Assembly (NCBI RefSeq): GCF_052115445.1
Contig: NZ_JBFRGR010000001.1
Location: 124,001 to 188,000 of the forward strand
DNA: 64,000 bases
Source of the DNA: Paenibacillus_E sp052115445
GTDB taxonomy: Bacteria > Bacillota > Bacilli > Paenibacillales > NBRC-103111
Direction of reading: 5' to 3'
Part shown: piece by piece, positions 26,958-35,154 of the stretch
Position numbering within the stretch: the first letter of the stretch is position 1
Layout of the letters: the number at the start of each line of letters is the position of its first letter
Notes under the pieces: model-generated
What the model saw: only the letters and a program-made list of their open reading frames with translations
What the model was told of the DNA's origin: nothing
Database searches by the model: none
Translations under genes and position numbers: made by a program

Positions 26958-28133
26958 TTAAGCTCTCTTCTTCCTCGTTACGACATCGAAAATAACGGCA
27001 ATTGCGAGTACCGCTCCACGAATCATGTACTGATACGAAATGCCTATTCCCATGAGATTCATCCCACTCGATAGGGAAGCCATTACAATCGCGCCGATAA
27101 TGGAGCCTGTCACTTTACCAACGCCGCCTGCTGCGGAAACACCGCCAACATAAGCCGCAGCGATTGCATCGAGCTCGAACAAAGTACCTGCCGTCGTTGT
27201 AGCGGATTGCAACCGCGCCGTAAAGAGGATCCCGGAAAGTGCTGATAGCATACCCATCGATCCAAATACGATATACGTGATCTTTTTCACACTAATTCCG
27301 CTCAAATTCGCTGCCTCTGGATTACTGCCAACGGCATAGATATGTCTGCCTAATACCGTTGAAGTCGTCAAGAAGTGGTACACAGCCACCACAATCATGA
27401 CTACGATAACCGTCCAGGAAAAGCCGTTATACCCAGCTAGAATCCATGTAATATAAGCGATGATCGCTGAGACGAAAATAACCTTCACGGTGAAAATATT
27501 GGCAGAAACAACTTCGAAATTGTATTTCAGTTTGTTATTTCGTTTTGAAAATTCACTGTAAATGTAAAGAACGATCATGACCGCTCCCAAAATTAAGGAG
27601 AGCAGATTCAATCCCCCTACCTTCGTAATCGCGGGGATGAAGCCGTTTCCGATCGCATTGAAGTTCTCATCTTTTACGATAATTGTGCCAGTTTTCTCGG
27701 TTACACGCAGCAGCGCGCCTCTGAAAATCAACATGCCCGCAAGGGAAGCCACAAAGGACGGAATACCGAACTGAGCGACCAACAACCCATTGAATAATCC
27801 TACGATGATACCTAGCACGAGAATGATTGGAATGGTGATATAGAACGGAACTCCTGCTTGTGAGAGAAGTACAGCAGCAATTGCACCTAGGAACCCTGCC
27901 GCAAATCCGACGGATAAATCAATATGTCGAATGACAATGACGAGCGTCATGCCCACGGCTAGAACCGCAATATACCCCGTTGCGTCAATCAGATTACTTA
28001 TATTTCGCGATGACATGAACAAGCCATCTGTCATGATGGAGAACGTCAGCATGATGATGAATAGGGCGATATACATCCCATATTCTCGGATATTCACTTT
28101 AATTAGCGATTTCGCTTCACTATAAAATTGCAC
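26958..28133 (-). CDS. gguB: Multiple-sugar ABC transporter permease (GguB/MmsB/XylH-like)
   Basis: A 391-residue permease of the ribose/xylose class with about ten helices. The phrase IRHIDLSVGFAAGFLGAIAAVL is the family signature, and AYVGGVSAAGGVGKVTGSIIGA lies near the C-terminus. It forms the membrane channel with the ATPase 11 bases upstream and takes monosaccharides from ChvE-like binding proteins. The start is GTG with TAGGAGGAA upstream. It is last of the transporter genes before a small membrane protein. Confidence 0.92.
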   Translation of the reverse strand: MQFYSEAKSLIKVNIREYGMYIALFIIMLTFSIMTDGLFMSSRNISNLIDATGYIAVLAVGMTLVIVIRHIDLSVGFAAGFLGAIAAVLLSQAGVPFYITIPIILVLGIIVGLFNGLLVAQFGIPSFVASLAGMLIFRGALLRVTEKTGTIIVKDENFNAIGNGFIPAITKVGGLNLLSLILGAVMIVLYIYSEFSKRNNKLKYNFEVVSANIFTVKVIFVSAIIAYITWILAGYNGFSWTVIVVMIVVAVYHFLTTSTVLGRHIYAVGSNPEAANLSGISVKKITYIVFGSMGMLSALSGILFTARLQSATTTAGTLFELDAIAAAYVGGVSAAGGVGKVTGSIIGAIVMASLSSGMNLMGIGISYQYMIRGAVLAIAVIFDVVTRKKRA

Positions 28134-28144
28134 GGGTCTTCCTC

Positions 28145-29665
28145 CTATTGCGTCGCAAGCTTCATAATTATTTCTTGATCCGCATCCTCGATGGATAGCT
28201 CGCCTTTTATTTGACCTTCAGCCATGACATACACCCGGTCACTCATACCCAAAACTTCACTAAGCTCTGATGAGATCATGATAATGCTCATTCCTTCACT
28301 AATCAGCTTGTTCATAATCGTATAAATTTCATATTTGGCCCCGACATCAATGCCGCGCGTAGGTTCATCTAAGATGAGCAGGCTCGGATTCACAAATAAC
28401 CATTTGCCGAGTGAGACTTTCTGTTGATTTCCCCCGCTCAAATTACCTACAATTTGTTCCACGGAAGGTGCTTTAATATTTAATGATTGCTTGTAATGAT
28501 TCGAAATTTTCACTTCTTCATTATGATTAATGATGCCGTTCTCCGAAATCTCATGCAGGTTGGCAACAGCAATGTTTTGCTTGATATCTTGGATAAGGAA
28601 CAATCCGTCTCCTTTACGATCTTCCGTTACATAGGCAATACCCGCCTTGATGGCATCCTTCGGATGGACGAAAGTTTGTTTAGTACCTTCCATAAGGAGG
28701 TCTCCGCGAAGCTTATACGCTTTGGGATTTCCAAAAATACTTTGCGCTAGCTCCGTTCGACCTGAACCCATCAACCCAGCAATGCCGACAATTTCACCCT
28801 TTTTAATATGCAAATTCACATCTTTCACGACGTCTCGACCCAACTGAGGATCATACGCCGTCCAGTTTTGAATCTCGAGTATGTCCCTACCGAATGACTT
28901 CGTCATTCTTTTCGGATAAATATCGTCGATCTCGCGACCTACCATGTTTTTGATAATGACACTTTCCGAAATCTCACCTTTTGCAGCATCCAGCGTACAT
29001 ATCGTCCTGCCATCTCGTAAAACCGTGATATGATCGGCAATCGCCGTCACTTCTTTGAGCTTATGAGAAATCATAATGCTCGTAATGCCTTGTTTTTTCA
29101 ACTCTCGCAAGAGTTCAAGTAGGTTCTCGCTTTCTTTCTCATTAAGCGCAGCTGTCGGCTCATCCAGAATGAGCAGCTTCACATCCTTGCTTAAGGCTTT
29201 AGCAATTTCAACGAGCTGTTGCTTTCCGACGCCCAAATCTTTAACAAGAACCTCTGGGTTCACATCCAGCTTCACTTTATGAAGCATTTCTTTGGCCTGA
29301 CGAATCGTCTGATTCCAATCGACCATCATGCCTTTTCTTACTTCGTTGCCTGCATAAATGTTCTCGTACACTGTAAGATCCGGAAATAGCGCTAACTCTT
29401 GATAAATAATGGCGATGCCCGTCTTCACACTGTCACTGATCCTCGAAAATTGCTGAACCTTGCCCTCGAACACAATATCTCCTGCGTAAGTGCCGCTTGG
29501 GTATACACCACTAAGTACTTTCATTAAGGTCGACTTGCCAGCGCCATTTTCACCCACCAAACAATGAATTTCGCCTGTATTCACTTTAAAATTAACGTTC
29601 GCAAGTGCTTTCACACCTGTAAATTCTTTGGATATATTGTTCATTTCTAAGATATATTCACTCAT
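28145..29665 (-). CDS. gguA: Multiple-sugar ABC transporter ATPase (GguA/MmsA/XylG-like)
   Basis: A 506-residue protein with two ABC domains in tandem. The first has GENGAGKSTLMKVLSG, signature LGVGKQQLVEIAKAL and LLILDEPTAAL. The second has a degenerate Walker A (GLMGSGRTEL), signature LSGGNQQKVSLGKWL and LLILDEPTRGID. This asymmetry is normal for sugar importers of the RbsA/XylG class. I chose the second ATG of an ATGATG pair at 29665, nine bases after AAGGAG; a longer frame to 29722 is less likely. Confidence 0.93.
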   Translation of the reverse strand: MSEYILEMNNISKEFTGVKALANVNFKVNTGEIHCLVGENGAGKSTLMKVLSGVYPSGTYAGDIVFEGKVQQFSRISDSVKTGIAIIYQELALFPDLTVYENIYAGNEVRKGMMVDWNQTIRQAKEMLHKVKLDVNPEVLVKDLGVGKQQLVEIAKALSKDVKLLILDEPTAALNEKESENLLELLRELKKQGITSIMISHKLKEVTAIADHITVLRDGRTICTLDAAKGEISESVIIKNMVGREIDDIYPKRMTKSFGRDILEIQNWTAYDPQLGRDVVKDVNLHIKKGEIVGIAGLMGSGRTELAQSIFGNPKAYKLRGDLLMEGTKQTFVHPKDAIKAGIAYVTEDRKGDGLFLIQDIKQNIAVANLHEISENGIINHNEEVKISNHYKQSLNIKAPSVEQIVGNLSGGNQQKVSLGKWLFVNPSLLILDEPTRGIDVGAKYEIYTIMNKLISEGMSIIMISSELSEVLGMSDRVYVMAEGQIKGELSIEDADQEIIMKLATQ

Positions 29666-29702
29666 CATCAAGCGCTCCTTAGCCAACCGACTCTCGGAAT
29701 AG

Positions 29703-29736
29703 AGGAATAGTGATAGACGCATCTATCACTATTCCT
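29703..29736 (-). other. Intercistronic 15-bp stem-loop between chvE and gguA
   Basis: GGAATAGTGATAGA (29704-29717) pairs perfectly with TCTATCACTATTCC (29722-29735) around CGCA, and one more A-T pair closes it at 29703/29736. On the minus strand no T-run follows. It is therefore more likely an RNA processing or stabilising hairpin than a terminator, and it could raise binding-protein levels over those of the ATPase and permease. Confidence 0.7.
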
Positions 29737-29758
29737 TCCAAGCTATGTGATCTTACAC

Positions 29759-30859
29759 CTACAAGCCTTTGAAATCGGATGCTTGATAGTACGCAGAATC
29801 CACAAGTGCAGATTTTACATTTGCTTTGTCAACGACAATTACATTCGTTTGTTTTGCTTTCACGTCAATTTTGCCATTGTTATACGATCCTGTAGTTTCA
29901 GGTGTTTTACCATCNAAAATAGCTACAGCCATACCCATTGCATCTTTAACGAGTGTACGAACATCTTTGAACACGGTCATGGATTGTTTGCCGTCGATTA
30001 CGTATTGAATCGATGCTTTCTCCGCATCTTGACCTGTAACTAGGAACTTCGTAACCGCTTTATCTGAAGCAAATACATCCGCGATGGAGCGAGCTGTTCC
30101 ATCATTTGGAGCTAGAATGGCAACATCGCCCTTCATGTCTGCTGCAGCTGCTGTCAAATGGGTTTGTGCTTTATTTTTCGCTTCGTTCGCATCCCAGTTC
30201 GTCGTGACTTGCCCGATAATTTTACTCATTTGCTCACGAGTTAATTTGGCAGTTCCTTTCAAAGCAGCAGCCTCACTGGAGTTTGCAATTTTGAATGTGC
30301 CATCGGCAATTTTCGGTTGAAGCACTTGCCATGCACCTTCGAAGAACAAGAACGCATTGTTATCAGATGCAGCACCTGCGTACAAGTACAATGGCTGACC
30401 TGGTTTCGCTTTATCCACTAAGTATTGTGCTTGTGCTTTACCAACAGCAATACTGTCGAAAGTCACATAGTAGTTAACCGCATCTGTTTTGGTAATCAAG
30501 CGGTCATAGGAGATAACTTGAATACCGGCTTTCTTAGCAGACTCAACAGCAGCTGCTGCTGCATCACCGTCTTGCGGACAAATGATTAACACTTTGATTC
30601 CTTTAGCGATCAAAGCATCAACGTTTTCTTTTTCTTTCGCTGAGGAGCCTTGGCTGAATAAGATTTCCGTTGTATATTTCGAACCTTTCAAAGCGTCTTT
30701 GAAACGTTGCTCATCTTGAACCCATCTTGGCTCGTCTTTGGTAGGCAATACAATTCCAACGCTTACTTTCGAGCTGCTGGAGTTCCCACATGCTGCAACC
30801 ATCACGGCTAGAAACATAACCACTAACATCAAAGAAATCGCTTTCACACTTCGTTTCAT
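29759..30859 (-). CDS. chvE: ChvE-like sugar-binding lipoprotein
   Basis: A 366-residue protein with a lipoprotein signal ending in VAACG (lipobox Cys near 24) and a type I periplasmic binding fold. Family marks are VGIVLPTKDEPRWVQDEQRF, VISYDRLI and VTGQDAEKASIQYV. It should capture an aldose for the GguAB importer. I chose the ATG at 30859 with GAGGGG eight bases upstream; an upstream ATG at 30877 lacks a site. A promoter with a cre-like operator lies 49 bases upstream. An N at 29915 hides one residue. Confidence 0.92.
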   Translation of the reverse strand: MKRSVKAISLMLVVMFLAVMVAACGNSSSSKVSVGIVLPTKDEPRWVQDEQRFKDALKGSKYTTEILFSQGSSAKEKENVDALIAKGIKVLIICPQDGDAAAAAVESAKKAGIQVISYDRLITKTDAVNYYVTFDSIAVGKAQAQYLVDKAKPGQPLYLYAGAASDNNAFLFFEGAWQVLQPKIADGTFKIANSSEAAALKGTAKLTREQMSKIIGQVTTNWDANEAKNKAQTHLTAAAADMKGDVAILAPNDGTARSIADVFASDKAVTKFLVTGQDAEKASIQYVIDGKQSMTVFKDVRTLVKDAMGMAVAIXDGKTPETTGSYNNGKIDVKAKQTNVIVVDKANVKSALVDSAYYQASDFKGL

Positions 30860-30907
30860 TTGTAATACCCCTCTCATTTGTTTTGGCTGTGCGCCAACTA
30901 CAAACTG

Positions 30908-30936
30908 AGTATATCACCGGGATTTTCCAATGTAAC
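30908..30936 (-). promoter_or_regulatory. Predicted sigma-A promoter of the ChvE-gguA-gguB genes
   Basis: On the minus strand GTTACA (30931-30936, 4/6 to -35) and TATACT (30908-30913, 5/6 to -10) are separated by exactly 17 bases. Transcription would start near 30900, about 40 bases before the ChvE-like start codon. Confidence 0.55.
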
Positions 30937-30944
30937 CGCTTTAT
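30931..30944. promoter_or_regulatory. Possible cre site overlapping the -35 box
   Basis: TGTAACCGCTTTAT matches 12 of 14 positions of the typical cre sequence TGTAACCGCTTTCA. It covers the -35 box of the ChvE promoter, a position expected for CcpA repression in the presence of glucose. Confidence 0.5.
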
Positions 30945-30971
30945 ATTAGCACTTTTTTTAACAATGCTATA

Positions 30972-32090
30972 CTATTTTGTCATTTGACTTTGATTCACAT
31001 TTTTATATACGTCTTCTCTCAAGTGGAAGCCATCTGCGATGATCGTGGCATCCATATTTGACTGATCCACGGCAATCGGTTCGAGTAAAATGGACGGAAC
31101 ATCAATTTTCTTATTGTTTACTTTTTTATCCGCATGAACATTTCCGCCTTTCGCCATCTTCACAGCAAGCTCAGCAGCTGTTTCTGCAAGCTTCTTAATG
31201 GGCTTATACACCGTCATTGTCTGTGTCCCTTCGACGATTCGCTGCGCAGCTGCAAGCTCCGCATCTTGCCCCGAAACGGGTATGCGACCTGCCATCTTCT
31301 GGGCTGTTAAAGCTTGAATCACGCCACCTGCTGTCGCGTCATTCGCGGCAACAACCGCGTCTACTCGATTCTGATTGGCAATCAAAGCCCGCTCCATGTT
31401 CGCAAACGCATTCGCAGGCTTCCACTCTTTCGTTGCTTGATCAAAAACGATAGTAATGTCCCCCTTCTCTACGAGAGGCTTTAAAATGTTCATTTGACCT
31501 TTTTTGAACATATGCGCATTGTTGTCTGTATCCGCGCCTTCGATTAAGACATAGTTGCCTTTAGGTGCTTTCTTCACGATCGCTTTCGCTTGCAATTCGC
31601 CAGCTTTCTCATTATCGAAGGAAATATATAAATCGACATCCGAATTGACTATCAAACGATCATACGAAATAACCTTGATGCCCGATTTGTGTGCCTTCTC
31701 CACAATCGCTGCGGATACCTCTGCGTTGTGAGGCACAACGACAAGTACATCTACGCCGCGTGATATCAAGTTCTCTGCTTGCGCAAGCTGCAAGGCATCG
31801 TCGCCATTCGCTGCTTGAACCTCAATACGCGCACCGAGCTTTTCAACAGCAGCTTTGAATAAATCCCGATCCTTCTGCCATCGTTCTTCCAACAGCGTAT
31901 CGATCGATAAACCCACGACCACTTTGTTGTCAGTTTGCATAATCCGATTGGGGCTTGGCTTACTATCCATTTGCGGGCTAGCTTTATCCGTTGGCGCACT
32001 GTTCGTTCCGATGAACGAGCAAGCCGATAGCACGAAGGCCATAATCACGGTGACGCCAACCAATTTACTACTCTTTCTGACATGTTTCAG
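30972..32090 (-). CDS. Second ChvE/XylF-like sugar-binding lipoprotein, probable CTG start
   Basis: The frame encodes a type I binding protein with lipobox LSAC and phrases VVVGLSIDTLLEERWQKDRD, VISYDRLI and VSGQDAELAAAQRI, about 372 residues long. The best start is CTG at 32090: AGGAGGGG lies six bases upstream, and it gives a proper lipoprotein signal peptide with a basic n-region (KHVRKSSK). The first conventional start, a TTG at 32063, would leave no basic residue before the hydrophobic core. It lies 53 bases after the YesN-like gene. It may supply the same importer with a different sugar. Confidence 0.82.
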   Translation of the reverse strand: MKHVRKSSKLVGVTVIMAFVLSACSFIGTNSAPTDKASPQMDSKPSPNRIMQTDNKVVVGLSIDTLLEERWQKDRDLFKAAVEKLGARIEVQAANGDDALQLAQAENLISRGVDVLVVVPHNAEVSAAIVEKAHKSGIKVISYDRLIVNSDVDLYISFDNEKAGELQAKAIVKKAPKGNYVLIEGADTDNNAHMFKKGQMNILKPLVEKGDITIVFDQATKEWKPANAFANMERALIANQNRVDAVVAANDATAGGVIQALTAQKMAGRIPVSGQDAELAAAQRIVEGTQTMTVYKPIKKLAETAAELAVKMAKGGNVHADKKVNNKKIDVPSILLEPIAVDQSNMDATIIADGFHLREDVYKNVNQSQMTK

Positions 32091-32143
32091 CGCAAACCCC
32101 TCCTAAAAGTTTTCGTCAGAAAACAAACTTCGTAAGCATTCTT

Positions 32144-33718
32144 TCAACTATGCTTCTTGTTGGTTGGTCGAATCAGCATCTTCCGATAATCCGTCGGTGA
32201 ATGTCCAACTAGCTTTTTAAAAACGCGGCTGAAATAATTCGGATCGTTATATCCCACTTCAAATGTAATTTCTTTGAGACTTTTATCCGTTTCCTGCATC
32301 AATTGCTTGGCCGTTTCGATCCGATATTCCGTAAGAAAGTCAATATAATTCATTCCGAAATGCTCTTTAAACAGCTTACTGACATAGAAAGGATTCCGAT
32401 CAACCGTAGCTGCAATNCGCTCCAAGGACAATTCCTCATGAGCATGTTTCTGGATATATAACTTCATCGTTTGGAGTAAATCTGTCTCAACGACATCTCC
32501 AACCTGAACTAAGTTTTGAATTAATAGCCGGGATTCCGCTTTCAATTGCATATAGCTTGTCGTTGCATAAGGAAAATAGGGTGTATGGACATCCATCCCC
32601 ATTTCCTGCAACATGCGGGTCACAACGATTAACACTTCAAAAATTCGTTGCTGCGATAATCCAACGCCTTGCTGAGCACCTTCGAAAATATCAATTATTT
32701 TGGCAATCTGATCGCCAGCTGCTTCAAGATTTCCGCGTCGAATCTCTTCGAGCACACGCTTCTCCATCTCAATGGTACGACTGCCAATTGCCCGGATATC
32801 ATCTCGTGTGAGATTCTCAAATAAACTATAACGAGCAGGCAGTGTGTTATCCATCGACGCCAACAACGCTTCATGATAGGATTTGCGCATGTCCTTCAGG
32901 TCCTTGCATAAACCGCCTATGCCAATAAAAAGACGAAATCCACCCTTCGTATCCAACGCTTGGATCCATTTCTTCGCTACGCTAATAGCCTGTGCGCGAT
33001 AGGAGAATTCACCATCCATAAATACAATTGCTGGTACTTGATTGCCTGACATTTTCCCTAGCCAGATCGGATTGGATACATCCAGGTGCAACTCACTTAC
33101 TTGCAGATACATATCATCATAATCCCGTAGATGTGAAGGTTCCGCCATATCATGCGAGAATTGCAAGGTCATCACAAAACCGTCTCGCCCAGATGGAAGC
33201 CCAATTATGTCAATCATCTCAGCAAGTGATGCCGATTGCACATAATCAAATAGCAGCTGCTCCACAATATCAGCCTCCACTAGAGGCGTCATCTTCTGCA
33301 GCCTTACTTGCTCTAAACTTCTACTCGCCAACTCCTGTTGAATCATTTTAATCTCATTGGCTACCCGGCCGATCGTCTCCAGCACGACAGAAATTCGGCT
33401 TGGTTTCAACATATAGTCATAGACGCCTAACTTAATGGCTTGTTGAGCAAATTCAAACGTGTCAAATGCAGTGACAACAATAAACTTAACCGCTTTATTA
33501 GTCGCTCTAATCTGCTCTATCGCTTGAAGTCCATTGATGCCGGGCATCTTAATATCCATCGTGATCAAGTCTGGTTGTAACCGCTCTGCAGCTTCAATAG
33601 CTTCTCTGCCATTCGCGGCTTGGCCTACGACCTCTACATCTGGAGAACCTTCTTCGATAATTCGTTGCAACGCAATCCGCTCAATTGGTTCATCATCCAC
33701 AATTAACATACGAATCAT
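32144..33718 (-). CDS. YesN/AraC-family response regulator
   Basis: A 524-residue regulator. The receiver domain covers residues 1-125 (acidic DDEP near 7-10, phospho-acceptor Asp in DLITMDIKMPG, Lys in YMLKPS). A long middle region has a coiled part, and a C-terminal AraC DNA-binding domain (about 420-515) shows YVSKLFKEHFGMNYIDFLTE and EVGYNDPNYFSRVFKK. I chose the ATG at 33718: GAGGGG lies eight bases upstream, and it overlaps the kinase stop by four bases (ATGA). It should activate the sugar-uptake genes downstream on signal from the LytS/YesM-type kinase. One residue is undetermined (N at 32417). Confidence 0.93.
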   Translation of the reverse strand: MIRMLIVDDEPIERIALQRIIEEGSPDVEVVGQAANGREAIEAAERLQPDLITMDIKMPGINGLQAIEQIRATNKAVKFIVVTAFDTFEFAQQAIKLGVYDYMLKPSRISVVLETIGRVANEIKMIQQELASRSLEQVRLQKMTPLVEADIVEQLLFDYVQSASLAEMIDIIGLPSGRDGFVMTLQFSHDMAEPSHLRDYDDMYLQVSELHLDVSNPIWLGKMSGNQVPAIVFMDGEFSYRAQAISVAKKWIQALDTKGGFRLFIGIGGLCKDLKDMRKSYHEALLASMDNTLPARYSLFENLTRDDIRAIGSRTIEMEKRVLEEIRRGNLEAAGDQIAKIIDIFEGAQQGVGLSQQRIFEVLIVVTRMLQEMGMDVHTPYFPYATTSYMQLKAESRLLIQNLVQVGDVVETDLLQTMKLYIQKHAHEELSLEXIAATVDRNPFYVSKLFKEHFGMNYIDFLTEYRIETAKQLMQETDKSLKEITFEVGYNDPNYFSRVFKKLVGHSPTDYRKMLIRPTNKKHS

Positions 33719-35154
33719 ACGACATGCCCCCTCGGCAGCTTCAATGTAATACAAGTGCCAGCTCCTAGATGGGATTCAATCTCTATGATCTCCTCAACCC
33801 CATAAAATAGCTGTAAGCGATGAATCACATTCCATATGCCTATCCCCGTAGAATGACCTTTATATATAGAATTTTCCGTATGAGATAATAATCGATTTAG
33901 CTGCTCTTCATCCATGCCCTGTCCTGTATCTTGTACCTGTACTAGGATGTGTTTCTCTTCCTGCCTGACTCGAATCGTAAGCGTGCCACCTTCTTCAGCT
34001 GGTTCAATCGCATAAATAAACGCGTTCTCTGCAAGCGGTTGCAAAATAAGAATTGGTAGTTCAATGCCTAATGCATCCTCATCAATTTCACGAACGACTT
34101 GCAGACGATCACCAAAGCGAGCCTTCTGAATCGTTAAATACTCCTCAAGCACTTCGAGCTCGTCTTTTAAAGACACTCGGCTATCCAACTTGCGGAGATT
34201 ATATCTAAGCATACCGGCAACAGAGCTAATTAATTCGCTCGTTTTTCCCGCGCCTGCCAAATAAGCTTCCTTCGACAACATATTTAACGTATTGAAAAGA
34301 AAATGGGGATTAATCTGACTTTGTAAGCTCTTCAACTCGCTTTCTTTCAGCATGAGCTTATGTCGATGAAGATCATATTCCAATTGGGCTTTACTTTGAA
34401 TATCATCGATAAAATGACCGATCTTAAGTCGCATACTGTCCAGCGTTTTAGCCAAAAAGGATATTTCATCGTTATTGCCCAAATCAATGGGATTTTTAAA
34501 ATTCNCCCGTGACAATTCTCGCGCAGACAGCGTTAATTTCAGCAATGGCTGTGTCACACTATCCACAAATCGATAGGAAAACAGCAAAAGCAGCAAAGAA
34601 ACGAGCGCTAACGTCCAGAGTCCCATCTTCTTAATATTTTCACTTCGCTTAATAATTTTTCTATAGAAAGCATCGTAGGTGTTCTGTTCACCACTAATTA
34701 AGGTGAGTGTCGCTTCTGATATATATTTGGAGATATTGGATGCTTCGTCAAATTGTTTCGCTGCGTTTTCTTCATCATTATCTTTCTGGAAGCGAACGGC
34801 CAAATCCATCGCCTCTGCCTGACTCTCCAGCATGTTCTGTAAATTATCGAGCAGCATCATGTTGCTTGCATTTCGCAACCAACTCATCTCAGTCTTGGTT
34901 CGAAGAAGACTGCTGTTATCCGTGACATATTGATTCAAGCTTTCTAACGTAGGTGACATGCGATACTTATTCAGAGTGGTTAACGATTGTTGGCTTAATT
35001 GCGAGGCTTGATTCATTTGCATATAGCGCTGAAGAATTTCATTATACTTTTCGACGGTTCGCTGATTATAAATGCTCATGGAGAGCCAAATAATCGCCAT
35101 AATTACCCAGATCAAGATCGACAGCATCATCATTTTACTACGAATAGTTTTCAG
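33715..35154 (-). CDS. LytS/YesM-family sensor histidine kinase, probable CTG start
   Basis: About 479 residues. TM1 lies near the N-terminus, then comes a helical extracellular domain, TM2 (about 175-195), HAMP and a His_kinase domain (LKSLQSQINPHFLFNTLNML with the phosphorylated His) plus an ATPase domain (VQDTGQGM, GIGIWNVIHRL). The CTG at 35154 overlaps the upstream stop (CTGA), has GAGGAG eight bases upstream and gives a basic n-region (KTIRSK) before TM1. The conventional ATG at 35133 has no ribosome site. In the XylFII-LytS-YesN systems such a kinase reads an anchored sugar-binding protein. One residue is undetermined (N at 34505). Confidence 0.88.
   Translation of the reverse strand: MKTIRSKMMMLSILIWVIMAIIWLSMSIYNQRTVEKYNEILQRYMQMNQASQLSQQSLTTLNKYRMSPTLESLNQYVTDNSSLLRTKTEMSWLRNASNMMLLDNLQNMLESQAEAMDLAVRFQKDNDEENAAKQFDEASNISKYISEATLTLISGEQNTYDAFYRKIIKRSENIKKMGLWTLALVSLLLLLFSYRFVDSVTQPLLKLTLSARELSRXNFKNPIDLGNNDEISFLAKTLDSMRLKIGHFIDDIQSKAQLEYDLHRHKLMLKESELKSLQSQINPHFLFNTLNMLSKEAYLAGAGKTSELISSVAGMLRYNLRKLDSRVSLKDELEVLEEYLTIQKARFGDRLQVVREIDEDALGIELPILILQPLAENAFIYAIEPAEEGGTLTIRVRQEEKHILVQVQDTGQGMDEEQLNRLLSHTENSIYKGHSTGIGIWNVIHRLQLFYGVEEIIEIESHLGAGTCITLKLPRGHVV

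Noticed and set aside
29703..29736. Transcription terminator between chvE and gguA
   Set aside because: The hairpin is perfect but no T-run follows on the coding strand, and the genes belong to one transport system.
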